64,000 nt of DNA from DATAUD01 sp035511075 (GCA_035511075.1 DATKFW010000011.1:29493-93492), one strand, 5' to 3'; shown: positions 1-9,249, numbered from the stretch's first letter. Notes: generated from the letters alone by a model not told the origin. Program-made: numbers and translations.

Positions 1-522
1 GATCGCCAAGCGACCGACGCGACCGGCTACCGGGAAATCATTCGTTCCGTCACTGGGCGAAGCGCGTTTCGTCTATCGGCACCGGGGGACCGGATCGCCA
101 TCCCTGGCTTTGCCAACCTGCGGCAGTTTAGCGCGGCGCATGGTGACTTGTTGCGCGAAAACTGCGGCGGCGCGTGGCAAAGCTACACCCAGCGCGGAAA
201 CTGGCGGATGATTCTGCCTTTCACTCGGCGCGGGCAGGCGAGGATGGCCGGGGACATTCAGGAAGCGCTCGCGTCCGGACGGCTTCCCATCATCCACGTG
301 GTGACTTTTCCCCGGCTGACGATCAACCACGTATTGCTGATCTTTGGAGTGTCCACGGCGGGGGGCGGGTTGGAATTCCACTGCTACGATCCAAATATTT
401 GCGAGAAACCGCTCATCCTTGTGTACGACAGTGCCGGGCGGACATTTATTTTTCCCCGCACGCACTATTTCCCGGGAGGGAAGGTAAATGTTTACGAAAT
501 TTACCGCGGGTGGTTTCTCTAA
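1..522 (+). CDS. hypothetical protein, C-terminal part (possible C39/papain-like fold)
   Basis: The frame is open from the first base of the window, so the N terminus lies outside. About 173 residues are visible. The last third contains INHVLLIFG, then a hydrophobic strand and CYDPN, and finally HYFPGGKVNVYEIYRG. A His in a beta-strand context followed by a YDPN-type turn recalls C39-like or papain-like cysteine peptidase folds, but no catalytic Cys is visible in this part, so the function is not assigned. The gene ends in a convergent 77-bp overlap with the glycosyltransferase gene on the other strand. That this frame is coding is supported by its continuity and residue pattern. Confidence 0.6.
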   Translation, partial: DRQATDATGYREIIRSVTGRSAFRLSAPGDRIAIPGFANLRQFSAAHGDLLRENCGGAWQSYTQRGNWRMILPFTRRGQARMAGDIQEALASGRLPIIHVVTFPRLTINHVLLIFGVSTAGGGLEFHCYDPNICEKPLILVYDSAGRTFIFPRTHYFPGGKVNVYEIYRGWFL

Positions 523-1186
523 ATATTTCCGTGTACCAGAGCAACCAGCGCCAGGTGTCCGAAAGCGGGCGGATTTTGCTGCGTTCACCGCGATAAATCG
601 TTTGAACCGGAACAAATTCGACCCGGAAACCGCGTTGGACAAACGACAGGAGCATCTCCGATTCATATTCGAAATGGCGCGTCGCCGCTCCCGCCTGGCG
701 CGCCCGCCGCAAATCAACCAGGCGAAATCCGCACTGCGAATCCGGCAAGGCGCGCCCCGCGTAAAAGGACAGACAGGCGCTCATGGCGCGATTGGCGGCG
801 CGGCGCGACCAGGGCATTGACCCTGGCGCCATCGTTCGGCTGCCTACGACAAGGTCCGCGCCCGTATCGCGGCCGCACGACAGAAAGCGCGGGATGTCGT
901 CCGGGGAATGTTGTCCATCGCCATCGAGCGTTACGGCGTGGCTGAAGCCCAACACCTCCAAGTGTCGAAAACCGGCCTGGAGCGCCGCCCCCTTGCCTTG
1001 TCCCGGCCACAACGCAAGGCAGTCCACACCCATTTCCCGCGCGATCGCGCCCGTGGCATCGCGCGAGCCGTCATCCACCACCAGGACCGCCGGCAGAAAT
1101 CGCCGGACTTCCTGCAACAACCCCGGCAAGGCCACCGCCTCGTCACGGCACGGAATCAAGGCGGCCCATGAATGGGACTGGCGCAT
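446..1186 (-). CDS. family 2 glycosyltransferase (dolichol-phosphate-mannose synthase-like)
   Basis: 246 residues, a normal length for a soluble GT2 enzyme. The N-terminal nucleotide-binding segment carries PCRDEA and VVDDGSRDAT (about residues 13-45), followed by GKGAALQAGF and the metal-binding DGDGQH motif (about residues 88-93), then a conserved DSQCGFRL segment. This pattern matches GT-A fold enzymes that transfer a sugar from a nucleotide donor, often to a polyprenyl phosphate or a cell-envelope glycan. No clear transmembrane helices are seen. The acceptor cannot be deduced. The stop lies inside the convergent neighbouring frame. Confidence 0.85.
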   Translation of the reverse strand: MRQSHSWAALIPCRDEAVALPGLLQEVRRFLPAVLVVDDGSRDATGAIAREMGVDCLALWPGQGKGAALQAGFRHLEVLGFSHAVTLDGDGQHSPDDIPRFLSCGRDTGADLVVGSRTMAPGSMPWSRRAANRAMSACLSFYAGRALPDSQCGFRLVDLRRARQAGAATRHFEYESEMLLSFVQRGFRVEFVPVQTIYRGERSKIRPLSDTWRWLLWYTEIFRETTRGKFRKHLPSLPGNSACGEK

Positions 1187-1288
1187 ACGAGCATTATAAA
1201 ACCGATGGGAGGCCAGCGGGACAGAAAATATTGCGCATCTTCTTTTGACTGGCCAAAACCGCCTTGATAAGGCAATGTAAAGGCCAAG

Positions 1289-3256
1289 ATGAGCGATTTG
1301 GAGGCCATTCGAGACGTCCTGGCTCGTGCCGCGCGCCGCCGCCGCCTGGAATGCGCCTTGGATGGCTTATGGAATGGACTCTTCGCCGGCGCCCTGCTCT
1401 GGTTGACGGCCCTCATTATCTACAAAATTGCTCCGGTTCCGTCTTTTATTCTCGTTGTCGCCGCTTCATTGGGCGGCTTGTTCATGGCCGGGGGATTTAT
1501 CCGTGGCTGGATGCGAAAGCCAACTTTGCAACAAACGGCCCGGCGCCTGGATCAACGGCAGGATTTGCAGGAGCGCCTCAGTACCGCCCTTGAGATGGCC
1601 TCCTCCGGGCCGGACACGGGCTGGCGCGCGTTACTGGTGTCGGATGCCGCGCGATTCGCCGGCAAATTGGACCCGCGCAAGATTTTTCCGTTCCGGCTTC
1701 CGCGCGTGGGCTTGTGGTCAATGACAGCCCTGGCACTGGCGGCGGGATTGGGGTTCATGCCGGAATATCGCAGCAAGGATTATCTGGCCAAGCAGCAGGA
1801 CTCCCAGGCCATCAAGGAGGCTGGCAAGAAAATTATCGAAATCACCCAGCACACTCTCGCTCACCGTCCACCGGCGCTGGAACCGACCCGTCAGGCGCTG
1901 GAAAGCGTGGAGCAATTGGGATTGCGCATGGACAAGGCTAATTTAACCCGCAACGACGCGCTGAAAGACCTGGCCAATGTCGCGGACAAGCTCAAGGCGC
2001 AGTTGCAGGATTTGGGCAAGAAGAATCCGGAGTTCAACGCCCTCGAACGCGAGGCGCGCCAACCCTCAACCACTCCCAATAACGGTTCGGCCGCCCAAAA
2101 ACAAATGGACGACCTGCAAAAATCGCTTGGCAAAGCCGGCGAGAATCCAGCCGCGCTGGATAAGCTGTCCGAGGAGATGCAAAAATTGCAGCAAGCGGCC
2201 GCGGGGCTGTCCAAGGCCAGTCCGGCCCAGGCCGCCGCCGAACGGCAAAAAATGGCCCAGAAGCTCGCGGACCTCGCCAAGGAGGCTAAAGAGCTTGGGC
2301 AACCGATGCCGAATCTCGACGACGCCATCGCCGCGCTGGAAGCCAATCGAACGGACAGTTTTCAGAAAGACATGGACTTGGCGACGACCGATCTGGAGAA
2401 GGTCCAGCAGGTGGCCAAAGCCTTGCAGCAGCTTCAGAAGCAGGCGGACCGGGACGGCAAAGACCTCCCGGAGCAGTTGAAATTTGGTCAGGCCGAACTG
2501 GCGGGCAAGACGCTGGAACACATGATCGACCAATTGCGATCAGGCAGCATGACCGACCAGCAGGTTGCCCGGATGCTCGATGAGGTTTCGCGGTCGGTGT
2601 CGCCTGCCACACCCTATGGGGATGCTTCGCATGACCTGCACGAGGCGGCCCAGCAGCTTCGTTCCGGCGATAAGCCCGGCTCGGCGCAATCTCTGGCCGC
2701 GGCGGCGAAGGAATTGGAGAAAATCATGGCGCAAATGGAAGATGCCAAGGCCGTGCAGGGTTCGCTGGATGCTTTGAACAAGGCGGAAATTTGCCTCGCC
2801 ACTCACTCGGGATGGGGGGAGTGCCCATTTTGCGGCGATTGCAGCGGCCGTTGCCTGGAAGCGGGCCATTGTCTGGGCCTTGGCAGAGGTCCAGGCGGCC
2901 GGGGCGTCGGCACGTGGACCGATGACGATTCGCAATTGTATCCGAAGATGAGCGGTTTGTGGGACAATAGCGGGGCTAATCGCCCGGACACGGCCCCGCG
3001 CGGCTTGACAGATCGCGGCGACCCTCAGTTGGCGGATAATCTGGCGCCGACAAAATTGCATGGCCAAATCAGTCCCGGCGGGCCGATGCCGAGCATCACT
3101 CTCAAGGGAGTAAGCATCAAGGGGCAGAGTTCCGTCAGCTACCAGGAAGCGGCCACCGCCGCGCAGAGTGACGCCCAGAGCGCCCTCAACCAGGACCAGG
3201 TGCCCCGCGCTTACCAGGGCGCCGTCAAGGATTACTTCAACGACTTGAAGAAGTAG
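1289..3256 (+). CDS. large membrane-anchored coiled-coil protein of unknown function
   Basis: 655 residues. Three hydrophobic helices lie in the first 160 residues (about 30-50, 52-70 and 140-160). A long Lys/Gln/Leu-rich stretch from about residue 180 to 500 looks like a coiled coil, with many Q-K-L-Q and A-A-A heptad-like runs. A Cys-containing, Gly-rich patch at about 505-545 ends in GRGVGTW, and the C terminus has the pattern VPRAYQGAVKDYF. Proteins of this layout occur beside BatA/MoxR-type membrane gene sets in Verrucomicrobia and Planctomycetes (remembered, not searched). The function is unknown. The stop overlaps the convergent zinc-ribbon gene by 25 bp. Confidence 0.7.
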   Translation: MSDLEAIRDVLARAARRRRLECALDGLWNGLFAGALLWLTALIIYKIAPVPSFILVVAASLGGLFMAGGFIRGWMRKPTLQQTARRLDQRQDLQERLSTALEMASSGPDTGWRALLVSDAARFAGKLDPRKIFPFRLPRVGLWSMTALALAAGLGFMPEYRSKDYLAKQQDSQAIKEAGKKIIEITQHTLAHRPPALEPTRQALESVEQLGLRMDKANLTRNDALKDLANVADKLKAQLQDLGKKNPEFNALEREARQPSTTPNNGSAAQKQMDDLQKSLGKAGENPAALDKLSEEMQKLQQAAAGLSKASPAQAAAERQKMAQKLADLAKEAKELGQPMPNLDDAIAALEANRTDSFQKDMDLATTDLEKVQQVAKALQQLQKQADRDGKDLPEQLKFGQAELAGKTLEHMIDQLRSGSMTDQQVARMLDEVSRSVSPATPYGDASHDLHEAAQQLRSGDKPGSAQSLAAAAKELEKIMAQMEDAKAVQGSLDALNKAEICLATHSGWGECPFCGDCSGRCLEAGHCLGLGRGPGGRGVGTWTDDDSQLYPKMSGLWDNSGANRPDTAPRGLTDRGDPQLADNLAPTKLHGQISPGGPMPSITLKGVSIKGQSSVSYQEAATAAQSDAQSALNQDQVPRAYQGAVKDYFNDLKK

Positions 3257-3528
3257 CCGGCGCCGGCAAAGACAATCACGGTGGCAATGGCCACGACCCA
3301 CCAGAACCAGTGGATTCCCCGTGGCACGGGTGATTGCTTCGGGTCCAATTCGCGTTTAACAAATTCGTCGTAGTCGAACGATTCATCAGGGAGACCCAAA
3401 CCGCTGGCGTAAGCTTCCTCGGACCACCCGGTGTTTTCGTCCGCGCCGCATTCCGGACATGCCTTGGCGCCCCTGGGGACATCGGCGCCGCATGCGGGAC
3501 AAATTTCGGGCGTCCTGGATGGGTTCAA
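3232..3528 (-). CDS. small zinc-ribbon protein with C-terminal membrane anchor
   Basis: The start is placed at a TTG that overlaps the TGA stop of the upstream gene (TTGA), giving 98 residues and a tight translational coupling. The longer in-frame extension runs through the upstream gene and is unlikely. A CPACG...CPECG pair near the N terminus is a classic rubredoxin-type zinc ribbon. An acidic linker follows, then a Trp-rich transmembrane helix at the extreme C terminus (WWVVAIATVIVFAGAGYFF). This makes it a tail-anchored zinc-ribbon protein whose partner is probably the upstream membrane protein. No enzymatic function is suggested. Confidence 0.7.
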   Translation of the reverse strand: MNPSRTPEICPACGADVPRGAKACPECGADENTGWSEEAYASGLGLPDESFDYDEFVKRELDPKQSPVPRGIHWFWWVVAIATVIVFAGAGYFFKSLK

Positions 3529-4286
3529 TGCGGCTTGGATTGGGAGAATTCGCCCACGATCCCGCGGGCATTCAACATGGCCGGGGAAGAGGCGCACGGG
3601 TCCACGCTCCAGCGCGCCGCAAGTTGATTGACGTTGTCCGAATTGGCGGTAAGCACGTCACGAATGGCAAAGGGATTCTGCTCGGTGCCGTATCCAAAGC
3701 AAACCAGGCCCAGGTCCCGTTCGGCCGCGGTGACCGGGCCCTGGTTCCACAACGTTTCGCCGGCCCACGCGTAAGCCCGATAGACATGGCCCCTTTCGAG
3801 CAGGGCCCAGCAATGATAATTGACGACGCGGCTGGCGCTGAAAAACTGGACGTGGCCCAGCTTGCGGCTTAATTCGGTCAAGAAGCGGTAGCAGAGATCG
3901 ACATCCTCGGCCGGTTCCGGCAATCCCGGTCCAACGACCAGCACCCACCCGGAAACGGGAGGCGAGATGAACAATTTGTCCTCGCGGGCTTCCGCCAACC
4001 CTTCCTCCCACGAACACGCCGTCGGCCGATTGAGGTGGAAGGCGGCTTGCACGACAGAGGGATCATTGGCTTTGACAGCCAGCCATCGGCTCGGCTGCTC
4101 GAACGGGGACGTCCGAAAGCCATCGGTCCCGGTTGAAGCCGGCAGCCGATTCGGCGGCGGATCGGAATTCACCCCCGAGGCGCGGCGCCAGGCGCAGTAG
4201 ATGAAAAACAGTCCGGTTCCCAAAACGATTCCAAACGGAATCAGCATCAGGAGCCACGCGACTTCCTTGATCTCAGCCGGGCTCAC
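3525..4286 (-). CDS. membrane-anchored hypothetical protein
   Basis: 253 residues with one N-terminal transmembrane helix (about residues 10-32, LLMLIPFGIVLGTGLFF). A globular domain with no family I recognise follows. It contains several aromatic patches (GWVLVVGPGLPEPAEDVDLCYRF, here broken as GWVLVVGPGLP and DLCYRFL; then VQFFSASRVVNYHCW and AYAWAGETLWNQG). The sequence AERDLGLVCFGYG recalls small surface-associated proteins with repeated strands, but this is weak. Its stop overlaps the start of the zinc-ribbon gene, so the two are probably co-translated. The role is unknown. Confidence 0.65.
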   Translation of the reverse strand: MSPAEIKEVAWLLMLIPFGIVLGTGLFFIYCAWRRASGVNSDPPPNRLPASTGTDGFRTSPFEQPSRWLAVKANDPSVVQAAFHLNRPTACSWEEGLAEAREDKLFISPPVSGWVLVVGPGLPEPAEDVDLCYRFLTELSRKLGHVQFFSASRVVNYHCWALLERGHVYRAYAWAGETLWNQGPVTAAERDLGLVCFGYGTEQNPFAIRDVLTANSDNVNQLAARWSVDPCASSPAMLNARGIVGEFSQSKPH

Positions 4287-4593
4287 ACCAACCTCATTCT
4301 AGTCCTCTGTTTATTGTCTTTCAATGACAAATGTGTCTGCGCCGCCAAAATCCTTCAAACAAAATCGACCGCGGTCCGCATGAATCTATTATACACCGAG
4401 TCCGCGAGCAATTGCCATGCGGAATTTGCCCTTTTTTTATTTGATACTTTTCCTCACGGTCGCCCCGTTCCAGAATCAGCCGAGTCGTCAATGCGCAAGT
4501 TTTTCACAGCCAACTGGAGGTACCTGATGCGCCGGAGGCCGGTTTGACAACGCGCCGGGGTTTGTTAGCTTATTTAAGACCGAAAACAATGCT
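4287..4593. other. intergenic, no gene seen
   Basis: The stretch is visibly more AT-rich than its surroundings. A 77-codon open frame at 4314-4547 has no recognisable protein character. A TTGACA box at 4544-4549 upstream of the peroxiredoxin gene, with TTAGCT 15 bases later and TATTTA 21 bases later, may be part of its promoter, but the spacing is not standard. Confidence 0.5.
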
Positions 4594-5142
4594 ATGAAAA
4601 CACTTCACGCCTTATCCTACTGGCTAATCGCGGCGGCTTTCGCGGTGAGCGCAACTCCGCTGCTGGCGACAGTCGCGCTTGAGGAAGGCAATGTGGCCCC
4701 GCTTTTCACCGGCCACGACCAGGATGGCAAGAAATTCAATCTCAAATCGGAAATCGGCAAACAGATCGTGCTGCTCTATTTCTATCCCAAGGACGACACC
4801 AGAGGCTGCACCGCCGAGGCTTGCGGCTTGCGCGACAGAATGCTCGATTTCAAACAGCGCGATGTCGAGGTGGTTGGCGTCAGTTTCGACAACGCCGAGA
4901 GCCACCAACAATTCGTTTTCAAGTACAACCTGAACTTTCTGCTCCTGGCCGATACCAAGGGCGAAATCGCCGACGCTTACGGCGTTCGCGCGACGCCAAA
5001 CGGGAAGATGGCGCGGCGCGTGAGCTTTTTGATCGGGCTCAATGGCCGCATCGTGCATATCACCGATTCGCCGGATCCGGCGGTTCACTTGCGCGAGATG
5101 CAGGAAGCGATCGGGCACCTTGAAGAAAAGACCTGGCCTTAA
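4594..5142 (+). CDS. exported peroxiredoxin (Bcp/AhpC-TSA family)
   Basis: 182 residues with an N-terminal signal peptide (hydrophobic residues about 8-24, ending near LLA). The mature part starts with VAPLFTGHDQDGK. It then has the thiol peroxidase active-site segment YFYPKDDTRGCTAEACGLRD, here split as YFYPKDD and GCTAEACGLRD. The first Cys of GCTAEAC is the expected peroxidatic Cys and the second, four residues on, fits the resolving Cys of Bcp/PrxQ enzymes. The protein would reduce hydrogen peroxide or organic hydroperoxides in the periplasm using a thioredoxin-like donor. It is a single-gene unit. Confidence 0.85.
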   Translation: MKTLHALSYWLIAAAFAVSATPLLATVALEEGNVAPLFTGHDQDGKKFNLKSEIGKQIVLLYFYPKDDTRGCTAEACGLRDRMLDFKQRDVEVVGVSFDNAESHQQFVFKYNLNFLLLADTKGEIADAYGVRATPNGKMARRVSFLIGLNGRIVHITDSPDPAVHLREMQEAIGHLEEKTWP

Positions 5143-5189
5143 CCGAATTTTCCGCCCTCGCGACTGGAAGATTGGTTAACAAGCCCTGG

Positions 5190-6281
5190 TTACCCGTGCG
5201 CGGTAATCCAGCCGCCGCCGACGACCAAATCATCGTCATAAAACACGCAGGCCTGGCCGGGCGTGATCGCGCGCTGCGGAATATTCAACTTGACAACAGC
5301 GCCGCCGTTCGCCCGCGGCCGGACTGTGGCTGGCGTTCCCGGGTGGTTGTACCGGATTTTCGCCGTCACCCGCATTTCTTCGGGGGGCTCCTCGAACGGA
5401 ACCCAATTGCAGCGCTCGACCTGGAATTCATCGCGATCCAGCTCCGAATCGTCGCCGACGACAACGCGGTTGAGGGCGGCGTCCAGTTCAATCACATACA
5501 GCGGCCTGGGCGACGATAATCCCAGGCCTTTGCGCTGGCCGACGGTAAAAAATTCGATGCCGTCATGGTGGCCGAGCAGGTCGCCGCGCGCGTTGACAAT
5601 ATCGCCGCGATGCCGGTCAACGAGTTTGGCGGCGGAAAGAAACCTCCCGTAATCCTTGTCCGGCACGAAACAGATTTCCATGCTCTCCTCCTTGTCGGCA
5701 GTCTTCAACTGGCACTGGCGGGCGACCTGCCGCGTGTCCTGCTTGGACATTTCGCCGAGCGGAAAGAGGGCGCGCGACAGTTGGTTCTGGCGGAGGGAAA
5801 AGAGAAAGTAGCTCTGGTCCTTGCGCGGATCGCGGCCCTTCTTGAGGAGCGTGCGCCGGCCATCGGGGCTTTTTTCCAGACGCGCAAAATGACCGGTGGC
5901 GATGTAATCCCCACCCAGTTGGCGCGCGCGCTCGAGCAAGGCGCCGAATTTCAATTTTTCATTGCACATCACGCACGGATTGGGGGTGCGGCCCGCTTTG
6001 TATTCCTCCGCGAAGTAGGCGATGACCTGCTTTTGAAACGCGTCCGCCTCGTCGATCAAATAGTAGGCAATCCCCAGTTTGTGACAGACGCTGCGGGCGT
6101 CCATGACCGCCTGCGGCCCGCAACACTTGTCCTCCGCGCGCGAGACGCAATCCTGCGGCCAGAGTTTGAGCGTAATGCCCACGACATCATAGCCCTGCTC
6201 CAATAGCAGCGCCGCCGCCGCCGAGGAATCGACGCCGCCGCTCATTCCGATAATGACCCGTGTTTTTCCCGCATCCGACAT
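5190..6281 (-). CDS. mnmA: tRNA-specific 2-thiouridylase MnmA
   Basis: 363 residues from the ATG at 6281 (MSDAGKTRV), which places the PP-loop at the N terminus as in the family. The much longer open frame overlaps argJ and is not used. Visible motifs are the ATP-pyrophosphatase loop GMSGGVDSS (about residues 13-21), NPCVMCNEKLKFG containing the catalytic Cys, ATGHFARL, KDQSYFLF and SMEICFVPD with the second catalytic Cys, and GQRKGLG. The enzyme transfers sulfur to U34 of tRNA-Lys, -Glu and -Gln in the cytoplasm. It is divergently transcribed from argJ with about 70 bp between starts. Confidence 0.95.
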   Translation of the reverse strand: MSDAGKTRVIIGMSGGVDSSAAAALLLEQGYDVVGITLKLWPQDCVSRAEDKCCGPQAVMDARSVCHKLGIAYYLIDEADAFQKQVIAYFAEEYKAGRTPNPCVMCNEKLKFGALLERARQLGGDYIATGHFARLEKSPDGRRTLLKKGRDPRKDQSYFLFSLRQNQLSRALFPLGEMSKQDTRQVARQCQLKTADKEESMEICFVPDKDYGRFLSAAKLVDRHRGDIVNARGDLLGHHDGIEFFTVGQRKGLGLSSPRPLYVIELDAALNRVVVGDDSELDRDEFQVERCNWVPFEEPPEEMRVTAKIRYNHPGTPATVRPRANGGAVVKLNIPQRAITPGQACVFYDDDLVVGGGWITAHG

Positions 6282-6351
6282 AAGCGGGCAACATACGTGC
6301 GAAGCGCCCGTCTGTAAATCCGCGAATTGACACCGGGCGGGATTTGCGCTT

Positions 6352-7686
6352 TTGTCCTTGGCTCTGGTGAAGAAAACCCAGTTCAAAGTCGTCAAGGGTT
6401 CCGTTGTTGCCCCGCAAGGGTTTCTGGCCGCCGGCGTTTTTTGCGACATCAAACGCCTCGGCACGGGCAAAGGTTCGCATAAACCGAATAAGCCTGACCT
6501 GGCCCTGGTGGTGTCCGAAGCGGCCGCCACCGTGGCCGGGACTTTCACAACGAACCAGGTCTGCGCCGCGCCGGTAAAACTGTGTATTGACAGAGTGAAA
6601 CGCGGCGCGGCCCGCGCCGTTGCCATCAATTCCGGCAACGCCAACGCCTGCACCGGCGAGCGCGGCCTCCGCGACGCCGCGGAAATGGCCCGGATTGCCG
6701 CCGCCGCGCTGAAGGTTTCCCCCGCGGACGTCTTGGTGGCCTCGACGGGGCGGATTGGGGTTGCGATGCCGATGGAAAATGTCCGCAGAGGCATTCTAAA
6801 GGCCGCAGAACGCCTCGATTCGTCAGCGGAAAGCGCGGCGCTCGCGGTCCAATCCATCATGACCAGCGACACGCGGCCCAAGCACATCGCGGTGGAGTTC
6901 AAAGTTGGGGCCACGACCGTCCGAATTGGAGGCATGTGCAAAGGAGCGGGCATGATTCAACCTGGCATGAGCCAGACCGGCGCGCGTCCAGCGTTGCATG
7001 CCACGATGCTTTGTTTTTTGACGACCGATGCCGCCGTCGAGGCCAAAACGCTTCAAGCCGCCCTGAACCGGGCGGTGGCCAGAAGCTTCAATCGCATCAC
7101 GGTCGATGGCGACATGAGCACCAACGACACGGTATTGGTGCTGGCCAACGGACGCGCCGGAAATCCGCCGATCACGTCCCGCTCGCGCGGTTTGCCCGTG
7201 TTTCAAGAGGCGCTGGACCACGTGACGCTCGAACTGGCGAAGAAAATTGTGCTGGACGGCGAGGGGGTCAGCCGTTTTGTGACGGTGCGCGTCGGCGGCG
7301 CGCGGACTTTCGCCGAAGCTGACTCCGCCGTCCGGGCGGTGGCCAACAGCGCGCTGGTCAAGACCAGTTGGTGCGGCGGGGACCCCAATTGGGGCCGCAT
7401 TCTCTGCGCGCTCGGCTATAGCGCGGCGCAAATAGTGGAGAGCAAACTCGATGTCGGCTACAGTCTGCCCGGGAGCCGGAGGATACGCTATTCGCTTCGG
7501 GGCGGGCGTCCGACGAGCGTTTCGTTCAAGGAGCTTTGCCGGATTACGACTGCCCCGGCATTCGATTTGCACATCAACCTGAATCTGGGCGGCGGGGCCG
7601 CCCTGATGTACGCGGCTGACTTGACGGAATCGTACGTCGATTTCAACAAAGGCGACGTGAATGATCCGACGACACTTGGCGGGTAA
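6352..7686 (+). CDS. argJ: bifunctional ornithine acetyltransferase / N-acetylglutamate synthase ArgJ
   Basis: 444 residues from a TTG start; a GTG at 6367 is an equally possible start, and no ATG lies near the N terminus. ArgJ is made as a precursor that cuts itself just before a Thr nucleophile. Here that site is HATML, with Thr218. Conserved segments are TFTTNQVCAAPV, AINSGNANACTG, STGRIGVAMP, TSDT, KGAGMIQPGM, TVDGDMSTND and GGDPNWGRI. Between KGAGMIQP and ATML there are about ten extra residues compared with typical ArgJ. The enzyme recycles the acetyl group in arginine biosynthesis. The gene stands alone, without other arg genes in the window. Confidence 0.93.
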   Translation: MSLALVKKTQFKVVKGSVVAPQGFLAAGVFCDIKRLGTGKGSHKPNKPDLALVVSEAAATVAGTFTTNQVCAAPVKLCIDRVKRGAARAVAINSGNANACTGERGLRDAAEMARIAAAALKVSPADVLVASTGRIGVAMPMENVRRGILKAAERLDSSAESAALAVQSIMTSDTRPKHIAVEFKVGATTVRIGGMCKGAGMIQPGMSQTGARPALHATMLCFLTTDAAVEAKTLQAALNRAVARSFNRITVDGDMSTNDTVLVLANGRAGNPPITSRSRGLPVFQEALDHVTLELAKKIVLDGEGVSRFVTVRVGGARTFAEADSAVRAVANSALVKTSWCGGDPNWGRILCALGYSAAQIVESKLDVGYSLPGSRRIRYSLRGGRPTSVSFKELCRITTAPAFDLHINLNLGGGAALMYAADLTESYVDFNKGDVNDPTTLGG

Positions 7687-7730
7687 GGAAAAGGCGGGAG
7701 CATTTTCGGGGGATTTCCGTCCAATTTCGA

Positions 7731-8084
7731 ATGAAGACGAAATTACGTTCCATCATTCTAATTGTGGCCGCGGCGGGACTCAGTGCCGGCGGCTACGGGT
7801 ATGTCAGCGCGCTGGCTTCGCGCACGCGGCTGCTGGAGGCGCGATTGGCGCGCGTCGAAGCCGGCGTAAACGGGAACACAACAGCCATTGCGCGAATCGT
7901 CGCGCTGCCCGCGGGGTCTGCCAAACCGGGCGCGGTGTCGACGCTGTGGCCTCCCCAGGTTTCGCCGCCCGGAGGGCAGCAGGATTCCCTCGAATGGCGG
8001 GTGGAGAAGATTGAACGGGAGCTGACTCCGCACCTCGAATTTATTTCCGTGGCCGCACCAGAGGCGCCGGACGCAAAGCGCTGA
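7731..8084 (+). CDS. small exported or membrane-anchored hypothetical protein
   Basis: 117 residues. An N-terminal hydrophobic segment (about residues 7-24, IILIVAAAGLSAGGYGY) could be a signal anchor. A short predicted coiled coil (RTRLLEARLARVEAGV) follows, then a Pro/Gly-rich linker and a second amphipathic segment (EWRVEKIEREL). No family recognised. It lies 44 bp after argJ on the same strand and could be read through from it. Confidence 0.55.
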   Translation: MKTKLRSIILIVAAAGLSAGGYGYVSALASRTRLLEARLARVEAGVNGNTTAIARIVALPAGSAKPGAVSTLWPPQVSPPGGQQDSLEWRVEKIERELTPHLEFISVAAPEAPDAKR

Positions 8085-8103
8085 AATTTCAGGCCTGGAC
8101 GGT

Positions 8104-9249
8104 TTACAATTCGCGCGTGGCCGCATCGGCCGCTTTGGCGAGAGATTGCAGTTTCTCGAGGAACTTCGTGCTTTGACCGACGAAGAGCCCGTCGTCGGTG
8201 AACCCTGCCACCGCCGCCACGGCGCCAGCAAATTTATCGGTCAGTGGGCGAATGATCGAGACATGGGGAAGGCTGGGGCTGATGAATTCGCAAGGGACCG
8301 GGAAGATCAGGCTGGGCTGAATCAGCGGATTGAGCGGGCTGAAAAAGTCGGGAAACGTGACGCCGGAAACGGAGTCCGTAAACGGCGCCACAGGGGCTTG
8401 GACTCCATTGCCCGAAAAATCAACCCATTCCAGGAAGTGGGCGATCTCATCTCCGCCGATGCCAAGGGTGATCTGAAGGACTTCCGGGCCGGTTACTTTC
8501 TGGCTCATGGCGGCGTAAAGACTCGAACCGCCTTGCTCAATCATCCCAAAATGAAAGGCTGCCACATTCGCGATGGCCTGAATCTGCGCGTTGCCAGGAA
8601 CGTTAAAATTGGGATCGATGTCGCCAAAATCGGCGTCCGTTCTGGGAATGGCGGTGACGTCCTGGAGACTGATGGCCTGTGGGAAAGTGGCGCCGAGGTC
8701 TGGATTGGTGGCGCTGCGGTAGCGAACGAACCAACTGGTGTCAACATTGAGATGCATCAGGTTGGTGAGACGCTTGATGCCTGAAGAACCCGTGGCTGTG
8801 CTTCCGTCCAAGGTACGGAACTCGTCGAAGTTGACCGCCTCGGCTCCCCTGGACTCCAGAAAGGCGTTGAGGAAGTCAGCGTGGCTGATTTCATCCAGCG
8901 TGTTGCTGGTGATGTATTGCGGACCGTCGGGATCGAGATTGGACAAGGCCAACTGATAGTTGTTTAACGCCGGGTTCGGGTTTATCTCAATCGGTTGATT
9001 ATCGCCGATTCCACCCAGTTCCGCATACTGCGTCCAAAGGTCCGACTCGATCAGTTCCGCCGCCGCCAGAAATCGTAGAATCGCCGCGTCGCCGCTGTTG
9101 AGTGGGGGGCCGTAACCTGCCGCGCGGGCGCGCGACGGGTTGGTCAACAAAGTGCCAACGGGCAACGACGCTGCCGCGCCCACCATCCCCAGCCGTTTCA
9201 TAAAGGACCGCCGGCCAATTGTGCCTTCAGTCATAATTTTATCGTTCAT
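8104..9249 (-). CDS. Tat-exported ferritin-like domain protein
   Basis: 381 residues. The N terminus carries a twin-arginine signal (GRRSFMKRLGMVGAAAS, about residues 12-28) ending near ARAA. The mature part starts with helices containing AAILRFLAAAELIESDLW, where Glu residues are spaced as in ferritin-like four-helix bundles, and later SHADFLNAFLESRGAEAVNF and GDEIAHFLEWVDF with further Glu/His pairs. This is the layout of the exported ferritin-like (desiccation-related, PF13668-type) proteins. A di-metal site is likely but the substrate is unknown. The gene is isolated, with convergent and divergent neighbours. Confidence 0.8.
   Translation of the reverse strand: MNDKIMTEGTIGRRSFMKRLGMVGAAASLPVGTLLTNPSRARAAGYGPPLNSGDAAILRFLAAAELIESDLWTQYAELGGIGDNQPIEINPNPALNNYQLALSNLDPDGPQYITSNTLDEISHADFLNAFLESRGAEAVNFDEFRTLDGSTATGSSGIKRLTNLMHLNVDTSWFVRYRSATNPDLGATFPQAISLQDVTAIPRTDADFGDIDPNFNVPGNAQIQAIANVAAFHFGMIEQGGSSLYAAMSQKVTGPEVLQITLGIGGDEIAHFLEWVDFSGNGVQAPVAPFTDSVSGVTFPDFFSPLNPLIQPSLIFPVPCEFISPSLPHVSIIRPLTDKFAGAVAAVAGFTDDGLFVGQSTKFLEKLQSLAKAADAATREL

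Noticed and set aside
4314..4547. 77-codon plus-strand frame before the peroxiredoxin gene
   Set aside because: No protein character and it overlaps the likely promoter region.
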